From NCBI GenBank assembly GCA_023078555.1, contig CM041196.1, positions 5,095,658-5,159,657 on the forward strand: DNA of 64,000 bases, in the 5' to 3' direction. Of this stretch, positions 11,629 through 24,992 are shown one piece after another; the first letter of the stretch is position 1; each line of letters starts with the position of its first letter. The notes beneath the pieces are model-generated. The model was not told the origin of the DNA. It ran no database searches and saw nothing but the letters and a program-made list of their open reading frames with translations. The translations under genes were made by a program, and so were the position numbers. The DNA comes from Ulva prolifera (taxonomy: Eukaryota > Chlorophyta > Ulvophyceae > Ulvales > Ulvaceae).

Positions 11629-14600
11629 ATGACAGGCTGCGCAAAGCTCTTCGTATCGCTGCTGTGGGTATCGTGTTTACGTCACTTGCAAGCTGCTGAG
11701 TCGGGTGCGCTCTCCAGGGCCACTGACCCTTGCTCGACCTCAGCAGCATCTACTCAAATGTTTGCATAGCTGTGATAGTGCATAGTTATCATGAGATGCA
11801 GACGCCGATGCTCACTCTTGCATGCGCTAGCACATGGCGTGGTCGCCTGAATCGAGACGTGTCCAGTCACAGAGTTGCAAGCGGTCCATCCGGCGTCTGC
11901 ACGTGTACTATACGTACGCAGCTGACGTAAGAGACTTCTGTAGATGTCATCGAGGTGCTACAAGGCCCCTCATACCTGCGTCCTTCCAGCGGAAGAGACG
12001 ATGACCGTCCTGGAATGCAAGTGGTCGTGCGTCAGGCTCTGCTGGACTACGGTACCACGGTGGGTATCACCGCGTTATCTTCACACATTCACGACATCAG
12101 TATCGCTGATGTTAACACAACGCTTCGAGTGCCTGTCGTGGGGGCCGTGGCCCTCAGCATTAAAGACATCACATGCCTCCACTTCACCGAGCCACGGGAG
12201 CTCGCGAAGCTACAAATCAGCAACGGCTCGTTCTATGCCTCTTCAAAGTCACTCTCCGCCAAGTTCAAGTACAAATGGAGCTGGGAATCCCAGAGTCTGC
12301 CACTGAATGGTGCTGGTGGTGTGCTCCCAAAGGCACATGCCACACAACCCGTGATCAACCCGTGTGCGTTTCCCCTGCTCACATGGCTTCGACAATCGAG
12401 TGGCAGATCGACACATTGCATCTCTGCTACATACACTGTACTTTCCCGTGTGCTGAATATCATTCAACGTTTCCTGGTGAACGTGTAACTTGGTGGTTTG
12501 CTGCTGCATCACGCTTGGGGGCCCCGTCAGATCGCATCCTCCAGAACCGTCAAAGTCCTCTTGACCATGGCAAAGTAGTTACGCATACATGCTTACACAC
12601 CAGTACAGCAGGACCCCACTCCATCCACCAGCCAAAGCGCAAACGGGAGCCACCACATGCAGAGGGCTCAATCGACTTTGATGCGGGCGACATCGCAATG
12701 CACTTCAGCGTGTTTGACTCGGACAGGCCGCAGCTGCGGGTCGAGAATGCGAGCATCTCCTTCGACGACATTAAGCTCAAGGCCTCAGGCAGCTCTCTCA
12801 GCTGGCTGTACAATGCCATGCTCGCGCTGTTCCATGACCAGATCGTCACGAAGATCGAGGACCGCATGAGCGTTGCACTGCTGCATGATGTGCCGGCCAA
12901 GCTCAACTCGTACCTCACCGCCCTGCCCTCCACCGTACGCCTGCCCCTCCCAGTGGCCGCGTGTTTGACCGTGTTCGTACAGCTTGCAGTCTCCAGCCCG
13001 TGAGGCTGTGGATTCAGATCTGGTGGCCTGCCATCGGGTTAGGCCCGCGCCCGCTCGACGTGTTCAGTAATTTGTTTCATGGCTGCCCCTCCGCAGCCCT
13101 TGGACCTGAAGCACATATCAACGTTCTGGTGCACGAGAAGACTAGGGGCATGATTGACTTGCGCGCGCACCAACTTGTACATGTGCACGCCTGTGCCGCT
13201 TGCGCCATATTGATGAAGGGGTTTGGTGTGGCAGATATGCTTGCGCGGGTGGACACGGTGGAAGCCCCCACCTGTATGGCACTCGATCAAAGACACTCTG
13301 GATAGCGCACCTCTGCCGCCCGGCCGACTACCACCGCCACCATGCTGCTGATCGAAGTGTGCACGACTGGTCTGCAGGTGGTCATCCGGGGCCTGCCGAT
13401 CTCTGCTGCATTCCGCTATGCCATCTACACTCACGACTTCATCGTCGTGCGCGCATTCCCCATCGTCGGCGCGTCCCCCGCCCACTCCTTCCTGCCCGCC
13501 GCCCCCCGCGGCGCTGCTGGCCGGTCACAGGCGCAGCTGCGGGGTGACGAGTCTTCGTCTGGGGCGATGTCTGGAGTGAAGGTTCTCTCGGCCGCGGCAG
13601 GCGTCCAGGCTATAGACGCGGGCGGCCGCAGGCTACACGCAGAGACCGACAGTGATCACGAGGGGGGTGAGGGTAGCAGCACAGCCGCCGCAGACGCCCG
13701 CGCGGCGCTAGAGACGCCAGCGCCGCTACGCCGCGCGGGCGATGCGCTCGCGGCCTCCTGGGGCGCGGCGTGGCGACAGTGGCAGCCGCTCGAGAGTGCT
13801 GCCGTGGCGGACACGCTGGCAGGCGGGGTGGAAGTGGAGGGCGGTGGCCAGAAGTGCCCTGCGAGCTCGTCGCGGCTGAACGTCAGCGACGCGGAAATGG
13901 GCGCGGACTCGCACATGGCGACGCTGTTCATGAATGACGCGGTGCCGCAGTGCCTGCTGTGGGCGCTGCACCGGCGGGGGCTGCTGCATGTCACAGTCCA
14001 GGACGGCGACGTGCCGGGGGTGCGCCCTGACTCAGCGCCCTGACTCAGCGACCTGTCCTACCTGCCGCTGCTGCACCGCATCTCCTCTACACTTGGGGCT
14101 TGCGCCGTCGGTGCTGCTTTGGCTTTTGCTCTGATTAGTCAATCTCTGGCTTTGGTTGCTGCGGTCGCCTGTGAATCGGTCAGTTTGCTGCTTGTCAATG
14201 TTTGACCAGCAGCAAAGAACATGCGAATATGCATGCAGGGCAGCCTGTGGACGAGCCCATGCATGTCAGCAACGTGTGGCTGCTGGTATTATATAAATCA
14301 TATGCTGCACGTGCTGTGCAGATACGGCTGCTGACCGACCTCTTTGCCGTGCTCATCCCCGGCGTCCAGGTGGACTACCCCCACCGCTCCATTGCGCTCA
14401 GCATCACCGCAACCGCGCAGCCAGCAGTCGCGTTCCTGCCGGGCAAGGGCGCACGCATCGCCGGCTCGTACGAGACGCACGTGTTTGTGCTGCCGACAGC
14501 AGGCGACATGCATGACGCACATGCATTTGGCGAACTGCCGGACGGCGCAATCGAGGTCGCGGTGCTCGAGACGGAACTGTCCGGAGTCGTTGACCTGCAG

Positions 14601-15160
14601 TTCAAGCGGTCCAAGGTGTCTGACCTGGAGGTGCGCGGGCCGACCATGCATGTACAAGTGGTGCGAGATCGTGGGACGGCCGGCGAGCGCGGCTGAGGCA
14701 TGCGCGCACCGCCATGCATTGTCAACGCCCTGGCCATTCTCAGCGCCCTGGCTGCATCCACAGGCATTCTGCGCCAGATCACCGCGTTCAAACACAGTCC
14801 GTCTGCTGACTGAGCTGCCTCAATGTGACCGCACGAGACGCACCCCAGTCTTCAGATCTAGCCCCCATACATCAGTCCCAGCGCATCCGTACCTCTGAGG
14901 TCGCGGCTGACCACTGCAGCACGTGCGTGCAGGTGAAGTACTCAGTGAAGCAGTCCAAGTACAAGATCAACCCGTGGACGTGGGAGGCGACGATCACGTA
15001 TGTGGCAGGGCAGGCGCAGGCGAGCATCGGGGTGAAGTCGCTGTGGGATAAATTCGTGGCACATGGCGTCGTGTCGGCGTTGCACGCGCAACACGCACTC
15101 GGCACGTACCTGCCCGGCTGGTTCCAGCTGTCAGTAGACTTTCTCGTGGACCTAGACTGA
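11629..15160 (+). CDS. BPI/LBP/PLUNC-family lipid-binding protein
   Basis: Secreted or vacuolar lipid-binding protein related to animal BPI/LBP and plant LBR proteins, which bind lipopolysaccharide or lipids in two apolar pockets. Exons: 11629-11704 (tentative), 11998-12309, 12663-12934, 13378-14019, 14322-14657, 14933-15160; phases close throughout (about 621 residues). Exon 1 begins MTGCAKLFVSLLWVSC, a plausible signal peptide. Exon 2 matches the N-terminal BPI strand pattern (PGMQVVVRQALLDYG, then KFKYKWSW). Exon 3 carries SLSWLYNAMLALFHDQIV and LPSTV, typical of the end of the first barrel. Exon 4 holds a polar insertion of about 120 residues, then MATLFMNDAVPQCLLWALHRRGLL, the start of the second barrel. 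Exons 5-6 complete it, with a stop at 15158-15160. The exon 1-2 join uses a weak acceptor (AGAG), so the start is unsure. Confidence 0.75.
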
Positions 15161-15916
15161 CCGGGGGCTGTACCGTGTCCAGTCTGCTGCATCAAATGCG
15201 GCAGACAATGTATAGTTTTAGCGGTGAGTGTAATAGTACCGCAGGCATGAGGCCGTAGTTGTTGGCAGCGTTACACGCTGTCTGTTTGGAGACTTGGTCA
15301 TTGGGGGCGCCAAAGTCAGCTCAGCGTTTTAGAGGTGATGGGGATGCTTCAGCACGGCGATGCATGTTTACATGATGAGCGAGACGTAGGATGCCTTTTG
15401 CCGGCAGCAGTTACGGTGTCAATGCACCAGGTTCTTCAGGGCAGAATCCTGATCTCTAAACAATGTCCCAGGCAGCAGCATCACATCCCCAGGCAGCAAC
15501 ATCACCCGAAGCCTTGTATGTATGTAGGTGAGGTCTACGTGTCGCAGCTCTACATCACACTGCATCCTACGGCGCCTCCCGCAAGCATTGCCTCTGCAGA
15601 AAGCTGAGGCCCCTAATCCGGGACTGCAGCGACTCAGCTTGAACAAAGATCGCTTCGGTCGTGTGCACACCCTTCCGGCGCCTTTGTCGTTCAGCACATC
15701 CCTGAAACATGTGCGCCTAATGCAGGCACCACAATGTGACTGAATGACCGGCCACGAAGCACAAATATCGGTAATGCGTTCTGCACATCCCCCGCTTTAC
15801 GAGTGTCAGGCCTCCAGGGGCTGCCTGAAGTCAGGGGCACGCGCAACCATGACCACCTCTGAATGGCCCTGTCATTGACCCCAGCCAGTCGGTGCGGCTC
15901 ACGTCAACAGTCAGTG
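15161..15916. other. Convergent intergenic region, BPI-family / CFIm25
   Basis: The 3' flanks of two convergent genes. It holds two 20-base near-identical units (CCAGGCAGCA-R-CATCAC) at 15468-15487 and 15489-15508 but no recognisable gene. Confidence 0.5.
15229..15233 (+). promoter_or_regulatory. Putative poly(A) signal TGTAA
   Basis: TGTAA, the usual green-algal poly(A) signal, lies 69 bases after the stop codon of the BPI-family gene. Five bases occur by chance often, so this rests on position only. Confidence 0.4.
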
Positions 15917-17392
<1,476 letters not shown>

Positions 17393-18234
17393 GGTGAGTT
17401 GTCTGGGCTACGATCGATGCCACGAGACACTTACGCTTGCGATCGCGGCCGAAGTGCCAGGCAGGTCTACACGCAGGGCAGCAATATTGCAATATGGCTT
17501 CAAGCTGCAGCTCAGAGTTATGCCCCGATTATTTGGGCCGACATCAGATTCTTTGTTCTCAACGACATCATGTCCGGCATTCTAAGCCCTGATCTGAGGT
17601 GACATCGACTGTTTGGGGCATGCAGGCGGGCGATCTATGCATGCGGGCCAAAGACTGAGCAAAGGAGCAGCTCACATGGAATGGAATGAAGACATCACGT
17701 AACATACTGGTCTACATCTGACGATTGATGCGTCCAAGCCTCTTCACATATGTCGCCATGTTGGTGGCTTAGGTGGTCCGCAAGGTAGCGACATGCTCAC
17801 CTTCAGCATGCAACCCTTGTCGCGTTGAGCCAGCTAGCAGGGCGCGGTGGCCGTCCAAATACCGGTGAGACAGGGAAGGGGGGATTGCATGTGGTGTACT
17901 CAAGCGCTTTAGCGTGCGACTCGATGAAGGCTAACACACAGTCTTGGCATTGCCCTTGTTGGTGCCAGTACCGCAGTCAGGCTTGCTTCATCTGAAGCTG
18001 GCATGTAGAATGCGATCTTAGACGCTCATTACGATAAGTTCTGCTGCTATTATCCTGCCCTTGTTCGATTGCTAGCTCAGCGCTCCCACGGCGCATGACA
18101 CCGTCGTTGCGTTGCGCAGAAGCAAGCACGCTCATTGCTATCTTGTGAGAAGAAGGATTCGCGTGTCCTGCTGAAGGCATTACCTTCTCAGTTTGTTGAC
18201 CAGAAGCGGGAGAGACCCGCCTGCAACCCCCGAC
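17393..18234. promoter_or_regulatory. Bidirectional promoter region, CFIm25 / CFAP100
   Basis: The 842 bases between the ATG codons of two divergent genes. It must contain both promoters and 5' UTRs. I see no clear TATA box, and no coding-like frame apart from the first CFAP100 exon at its right edge. Confidence 0.55.
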
Positions 18235-21200
18235 ATGGTCATGGACTTGCCAGGGCAGATGGCAAAGCCAAACAAGTGCGGATCTGTCGTGGCCACTGTT
18301 CATTTAGCATGGCCATGTACGTCCCAGGCCAGATCGCAGCCGCTGCACATATGCTCGCTGTCTTTGTGATCCGTGTGGAAACCTTCCCAGATACTGGTCC
18401 CATCTTCCTTGGGCTGTGAACCATTGCAGCATACAATGCAGGCCCCCTGCAAACCCTTTCAAAGTTCCGCCAGACGGAGCGATTTTCCATGTACGTGAGA
18501 AAGAAAAGCAGGCGCGGAAGGCATACGCAGAGGAGATGCGCATGAAGCCGGTCGCAGAAAAGTCGACCTTTGCATCGCGGATGGCTGCCACGGTCCCACC
18601 GGATGCTGAGACCCGGCGCAAGGCAGTACCTCGCAGTCATGGTGTCACTTCCGGAGCTGCTACAGTCACCAGTATCCCTGCAGATGCAGAGCGAACTTTG
18701 GCTGAGGCTGCCTCCCCTGACGCCAGGCGCAACCGCCCCCCTCGTGAGCGGATTGCCGACTTCATTGCCAAAAAGAGGGAGATTTTCCTTGTACAGATGT
18801 CACTCGACGTGAAGCGGACAGAGATCCGAAAGCTTGAAGAGCGGATTCTCCAAAGGCATGATCTAGCTCTGTTAATATGATGTTGCATAGCCATAGTGTC
18901 CCGCTGCGTGCACCTGCTCCATGTGCGACGCCAACATGCCAGTGAACAATGTGGTGACTGCTAGATTTGACACATAACTGCATGCTGCGGGTAGCTGCCC
19001 CCAGGTGTGATCACGAATTCGATGTCGTAGAAAGAGGCTCTTCTCTACATTCCTCATTCGCAGGGAGGCAACTGGACCAGACTGACCGAAGTCCCGACGT
19101 GGTTGCTGAGCAACAATGGAAAAAATCCAACTTGTGCGTGGCAATGTCATGCTGCATGATTGAATCATGGTCAACAGCCTGGCAGCTTGATGACTTTGGA
19201 CATGCGCGGCCAGTCCTGCACTTTTGTTGGTCAATCCCATGCAGCGGTGGCAGGTGTGCAGAGAGGATGCCCTGAAGCGCAGCGAGGAGATGCTGGAGAG
19301 CGACGCCATCAAGTTTGACCAGTTCCTGCGAGACAACGAGGCGCAGGTCAACGCTGCTATCCGTAACGCCGACTTGGAGGCCAAGAAGCGCCAGGACCGC
19401 CAAGTTGGTCCCCTCTACTATGATGCCCACAACCACAGCATCTGTACAAATTCAGACTGACCAATGCGTCCGTCTGGCCATCCAGTTTGTCCCCCCAGGA
19501 GCTGTGTACACGTGAAGAATGCAAAGTAGACGAACGTGTATCTGGACTTACTTGGCCGTATCCTGAAGAGCACATGTGCACACTTGCGTCAGCTTCAGGT
19601 GGCGTTCAAGCCATGCAACTCTATCCCCGACTGCTGCTGGAACGATCTGTGGCTTCTTCCAAGGGCTGCATGATCAGGCAACAATAGTTGAAAGCATCGG
19701 AGAGATATGGCACTTTGCGAGCAGAATTGTGCTCCAATTGGAGATCTGCATTACATGCTCTGCCGGATGCTGCTCTGCTGGACTCGGCCACATGTCGCCA
19801 GTGCGGCTCTGCCTGATGACTGCCCTCCACTGCAGATGGAGATCAAGCGGCTGAACGGCCGCATCGCCGCGGCGCGCAGCGAGCTGAACAAGGCGGAGGA
19901 GCACCTCGCGGACTGCGAGCGCTTCAAGCAGTTCCTCGACGCGTGCACGCCCGCGGCGCACTTTGAGGCGGAGCGCGCGGCGCGGGAGCGCACGCGCGCG
20001 GCCGCGGAGGCCGCCTGGCTCGCGGAGTGCGCCGCTGTGGAGGCGTCCAAGGTCGACGCGGCCGCCGCGAAGCAGCAGGCGGAGCATGACTACGCCAACG
20101 CCCGCACCCAGCAGGTGCCCCCCTGAGCCGCACTGGGCGGGCGTGCCTCGCGTGGTGCATGGGACTCGGACCGGGGCAGCGTGGTGTGATAGGCACCCAG
20201 TGCCAGTCAGTCCAGATACACCATTGATATTTGGCGTAGACGGGATAGCTTCTACAAGGCTCGCTGCACTAGCGTTCTGTGCCGCTGGAGTTGAACCCAC
20301 ACTGCAGCAGGGGATCCATGCATTTGCACTCAGACAATTTGTTTGGTTTTGAGTGGTCCATCGCAATCAGCCAGAGCTGCTCTCCATGGCACGGCATTGC
20401 ACGGCCGCGATTTGTTAAGGCCGTGATGGCTGCGTCACTGCAGGAGGCGGACCGCGCGACGGCGGCGATCAAGCAGGCCGTCATCAACGTCGCCGAGGCG
20501 CGGCTGCGGCAGGCGCCGCCGAAGCCGGCAGAGGCGTGCGAGGACGCGGCGGCCGCCGCAGCCGCGCAGTCGGCCGCCGCGATGTTCTTCCAGCGCCCCG
20601 AGCAGCTCGAGGACATCCTCGCGGAGCTCGAGGAGCAGAACCTGTTCCTCATCCAGAACACGCAGGAGGCCGAAGAGGCGCTGGACGCCGCAGAGGCCAA
20701 CTACAAGTGCGCCCTGCTCACCTCGGCATCTTGCTACGCCTGGTAGTTTGTGCTCTGCCATGCAATGGTTGATGTTGTGCTGTTGTGCTTCCTCACCTCG
20801 GTGGGGGCCTGAGCGCCTGCGTGCATACATTTGCAACCATATCCACAGTAACTGTCCGTCTACCTCCGCCTCCGGTGCGCATCCCATTCGCCGGCATTGT
20901 GCTTGCATGTCCCAGTGTGCCTGCTGTCGCTGCACTGCGTGAGGTGTCCGACTTCCACGCATGTGCTGCCGCATGTGGCTTCGGTGTCGGGCTTGACCCC
21001 GTACATGCCGATGTGGCCGCACGGAGGTGGTGGCGCGTGGCTCCAGGCGCACGCAAGAGACGATGAATGCGGAGGTGGAGCAGCTGGAGGCGGCGCAGGA
21101 GGAGCTTGAGGCGGCGATGCGCAACGAGGAGGAGACCGTCGCGATGCTGCGCGCCCGCGCCGGCAGCGCCGGTGGCGGGCAGCTCATCTTTGAGCACTCC

Positions 21201-22500
21201 GTGTCGCTTGAGGAGCTCACCGGGAAGGTGCTGCGCTGCTCCACCTGCCCCCCTTGAAGACGCGGAGTCTGAAGTTTGTCACGGCCATCACCTGCTGATC
21301 TGAGCTTTGCTGCTGTGGAATCCCTGCACTGGGGAGAAGTGGCGCTTGGAGGGGTGTTGTTGGTGCATTTAGGCTGGATGGAGACTGGTCTGTTGGCGAG
21401 CACCTGAGACCCGGCGGTGCCATGCTCCTGGAGTGAGGGGCTGTACTGCGCCGCAGCCCTGTGCGGCATTCAGGCACAGCAGCGGCGGCGTCACCAGTGT
21501 CGGGCCACTTCCATAGCACTGTCACTGACGTCAGCCCTGATTCTCAAACGTTCGCAGCCGGCTGGTCTAGCCAACTGGGTTCTCTGCTTGGCTTCAGCCG
21601 CTCTGGCAGCCACGCGGGCATCTCCGCATGGGTCTGCCTGCCCACGTCCACGGCTGGCTGGCGGCCAGGCCTCTGTCCGCTCGCGCATGCACACGAGTGC
21701 TCATTGGGTAGCTTCTGCCACGCCTGGTTGTACGTGTGGAAGTGGCGTATGGCTGCAGCGCTGAACAGTGAGTGGGGCGGCATGCAGGTGGAGGCGGTGT
21801 ACCGGCGCTGCGGCTTCGACGTCGACCCCTCCGCGTCGACGCTGCAGATGCTGACCAACATCGAGATGCGCCTCGAGGACTACCTGCGCCACGTCGCCGC
21901 GCTGCCCGAGGACTTCTGGGAGGCGCAGGAGAAGGCCCGTGAGAAGGAGCGGCGGCACCAGGCGCGCGACGCCAAGATCCAGGCCACCAAAGAGGCACGC
22001 CCCCGCCTCCCTCCCGCAGGACCCTGTAGCTTGAGGACCCTCATGACCTGGGATGTTGCAGCTGGGGCCACCAGGTGTGACGAGACAAGCTGCAATAGGA
22101 TATAGGCATGGTCAGTGGGCCTCCTTTACTCAGCATGCTGCTGGTGTTTGTTTGCATGCACACCAACAGCGTGGACTCTGCGGTGCCACCTGCCTCTTTG
22201 AATTTGCACCTGTAACTCATCGGCAGCGTAGGCGAACGAGCACAGCGGCCTGGGATTGTGTTTGGAGCACGCGGCGTGTCCACCTTGGCGGTGGTGGAGG
22301 CGGTGGCGGTGGGTGTGCAGGAGCAGGAGCGGCGGCTGCGCAAGGCGCTGGAGCGCGCCGCGGCGCCGGTGTTCCGCAAGGTCGGGCGGCCCGTCATGTT
22401 CCGCAGCCGGCCGGCGCGCAAGGCGAAGCGCGTGCAGGTCGAGCACCGCGACGACGACGCCGTCGAGCTCGAGACCTTCCTCGCCCGCGAGATGCTGTGA
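18235..22500 (+). CDS. CFAP100: CFAP100 (FAP100/MIA1/CCDC37) flagellar modifier-of-inner-arms protein
   Basis: Coiled-coil axonemal protein that pairs with CFAP73/MIA2 to form the MIA complex, which docks near the I1/f inner-arm dynein and regulates beating. Eight exons: 18235-18275, 18442-18855, 19262-19403, 19836-20114, 20444-20706, 21047-21227, 21788-21994, 22321-22500; every phase closes (568 residues). Family landmarks in order: NPFKVPPDGAIFHVREKEK; IADFIAKKREIFLVQMSLDV with KRTEIRKLEE (the DUF4200 coiled coil); MLESDAIKFDQFLRDNE; EIKRLNGRIAAARSEL; the hallmark FFQRPEQLEDILAELEEQNL and FLIQNTQEAEEALD; QMLTNIEMRLEDYL; AREKERRHQARDAKIQ; and a C-terminal PVFRKVGRPVMFRSRP. Two junctions (after 18855, AAG|GCATGA; after 21994, GAG|GCACGC) need GC donors; both keep frame and family alignment. 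Either ATG at 18235 or the in-frame ATG at 18241 could start it. Confidence 0.93.
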
Positions 22501-23841
22501 CCGCTGTGCTGCGTCCCAGCACAGCACGCAGCGTGGCCTCTGCGCTGTGGGACATGAAGTCATCCAGGCTGTGCTGCTCGAGCAGGATGGAATTCGTTCG
22601 ACACCATACGGATTTTGGCTTCTGTGTGTGAGATGATGTGTCGTTACTGGTGTGCGAAGGCCAGGACAGTGGCAGTATGTTGGCACTTGGGGAACGCCTG
22701 GCGCAGGGCCAAGAGGCCATGGACAGGTTCAGGCGCAGCTCACCTGAAGGTTGCGTATGTGTATGGCGCGTGGGCGTTGGTAACGGAGTCGTAGAAGGGG
22801 AGCTTGGCAAGCGCTGTGAGTGCAGCAGATGCACTTTTCATGCAATTGGCCTTAGAACTGCGACTGGATGATGTGGACATCCTGTGAGGCTTGTGGCCAG
22901 AGGCAGCGCGGCCTCTGGCCACAAGACGGGGTGACACTGACACGTGCATCGCTCAGCCTACAAATGGCCTGTGCCACATTCAACGCACCAAAGCAAGGCA
23001 GTGTCGGATGTGTTGGAGCTGTCCGCCTCTCAATGCCTCGACACCTTCGGACGACACAGATGTTTGGTACAGCCCAGTGCTCGTGTCGAGCTGATCAGCA
23101 ATTCATGTCGGTGATTCACTTGGGATTACCCACACTACTGAAGCTGCTTGTGGGCACAATAGCTACGAGAAATTCTAGCGTACGGTTTTTTGAGCTGGCC
23201 TACATGCTACGGTTCTGGGTGCAGCTGTGGTGTAAGTTGGTAGCTCCGCTCTGAAAAAAAACACCCGGCTCTTGTGTGCCGTCTCCTTCTTGAGGGAGGG
23301 TGTACGTGCACTTGCGTGTCTTATGTCGGTTTTGTTCATGCGGTTTTGTTCAACATGTCACAGGTGTCAAACATGGCGCTTCTTTTGCGTTTCCTAATTG
23401 CTCGCCTTCAGCACGTAGGCACATGGGTCATGCATAGCGGATCTTGTGATCGCAACTGGAGACGGGAAGAGGATGTGTGGCGCGCCACACAAAGGGGTCG
23501 GCGTTGTGGTTGCAGCCTGTCCTGACGTGGAAGCGTCGTCTGGCCACAAGCGCTGAAAGAGTTTGTGGCGCCCTAATGCCCGCCACACAAGCAGGAGGTG
23601 CAGGTACTTCTTCCGATCAAGTCTCCGTTTCGAATGTCGCCATGTTGCTGCATTTGCTGGACAAGCATATACGGGTAGCGGCAGTGAAACCCTTTCCGTT
23701 TATCTCAAGCCGTAACAAGCACGAAACGGCACGGAAACTGTGTACCCTCGTCAACGCACTTCCAGCTTCGCGCCCCCAACGTCCCAAAGCAAGCGTGAGA
23801 TCGTAGTCAATCAGTTGTTTCTCTTGCATTGATAGCTTCTG
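22501..23841. other. CFAP100 3' flank, no recognised gene
   Basis: Apart from the hairpin at 22890 I see only short, unconvincing frames. GTGTAAG followed by an A-rich run (TGAAAAAAAA) lies near 23232-23260. It could be a distal poly(A) site but is over 700 bases past the stop. Confidence 0.45.
22890..22925. repeat. Perfect hairpin, 15-base arms and 6-base loop
   Basis: CTTGTGGCCAGAGGC (22890-22904) pairs perfectly with GCCTCTGGCCACAAG (22911-22925) around AGCGCG. It lies 390 bases after the CFAP100 stop. It may be a stem in a long 3' UTR or a remnant of a small inverted-repeat element. Confidence 0.85.
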
Positions 23842-24336
23842 ATGAATCGCGCAAGCATCTCCATCGCGAAGGCTTTCGCAAACACGCTCGCAGAGAGCCG
23901 GGCTTTTGATGTGCTCAAGGTGCGCTCGCACCTGCCGTGCCCGCGCCGCTTGCGAGCGTCTCCGATGTTCAGCCGATATGTGAGTCTCTCAGTCTGTCTG
24001 TCAGGGCATCCAAACTTCGCGCGGGGATGTTCTGGCGATCGCGATGGCCTAGCAAGGGCAATTCTGCCACGTGTACCGTGCACCTGCGTTTGTGCACATC
24101 AGTGTAGCATTGCAGCTTGGGCAGCACGTGGCACGCTGTAAGACAACATGACGCTCGAGAAAGAGAACGATCCAGGTGGCAGTCACATCCTGCTGATGCA
24201 TCTTATGACTAGCGAGTGACCAGTGGTGACACGTCTGCTGCTTGCCTGCAGTTCTCCAGCCGAGGGATGTCCTCCAAAGCGGAAGCCATCCGTGGTGGCT
24301 ACAGCCAAGATCTGCAAAAAGACGACACCCAGGGGG
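23842..24336 (+). CDS. Tentative small gene with organelle-targeting-like N-terminus (5' exons)
   Basis: Exon 1, 23842-23979, reads MNRASISIAKAFANTLAESR and continues Arg-rich to PMFSRY, then has a good GTGAGT donor. Exon 2, 24252-24336, opens after CCTGCAG and reads FSSRGMSSKAEAIRGGYSQD, ending at a GTGCGG donor in phase 1. An Arg/Ser-rich, acid-poor start followed by RxFSS resembles a mitochondrial presequence and its cleavage region. I do not recognise the protein, and the third exon is ambiguous. The gene may be spurious. Confidence 0.3.
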
Positions 24337-24992
24337 GTGCGGCCCAGACACTCAACTGTTCTGCTGCGGTGCTCGGCCATGCAGTGGCTTATGCCCATGC
24401 GCCTCGCTTCACACTGGGACAAACACTTGCACAGAAGGCATTTTGGTGCATGCGCCTGACTTCTCCAGCCTGCAATCGACGACCTGCTTCGGAAACTCAG
24501 AGGATCGCTGAATCACATGCAGTGCTGCCATTCTCCAGCATCCCATGTGCACACAGCTGCTGTGACACAAGGCCGTAAATACACGCAGCTGACATGACGG
24601 AATTGCTTCAGTTCACATGCAGGATTGTCTTGTTCCATTTTCCCCCTTTTGTTCCATTTTTCCCATGAGCAACGTCGAGCGTGCTGTGCTAGAGCCTTGC
24701 AACAGTCCCGCTGCATGTCTGAAGCCGACAGAGTTGTCAATGTCCTTTCAGGATACGCTTCGGCTCAGTAAATTAAGTTGACTTTACTTTACAGAGAGAC
24801 GAGGGTAGGCCCGTGGGCTCCTGCCAGTCTCTAGGTGTGCAATATCACACCTCGTGGAAAAACTAGTGTTGATCATTAGTAGTCAAGGCACTGAACTGCC
24901 ACACAAGTTGGCACACACCTTGCTTCACATACCACTCCTGCTGGACCAAGACATCAATAAATGCACAGCTCACTTCCGGGAGTTGTGCAGCC
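24337..24992. other. 5' flank of the LEA-like gene
   Basis: No confident gene. Contains a direct repeat of TTGTTCCATTTT with C/T-rich filler near 24629-24664. A short interrupted inverted repeat (AGTAAATTAAG/ TTGACTTTACTTTAC) lies near 24766-24793. The 3' part of the tentative gene at 23842 may be here. Confidence 0.4.

Noticed and set aside
14041-14100. Possible extra BPI exon reading DLSYLPLLHRI
   Set aside because: Would need phase 2, while both neighbouring exons join directly in phase 0. It follows a small tandem duplication of CCCTGACTCAG and is more likely intronic.
20435-21469. 344-codon minus-strand frame
   Set aside because: Crosses three CFAP100 exons and their introns in antisense and shows no family motif. 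The plus-strand exons match CFAP100 precisely.
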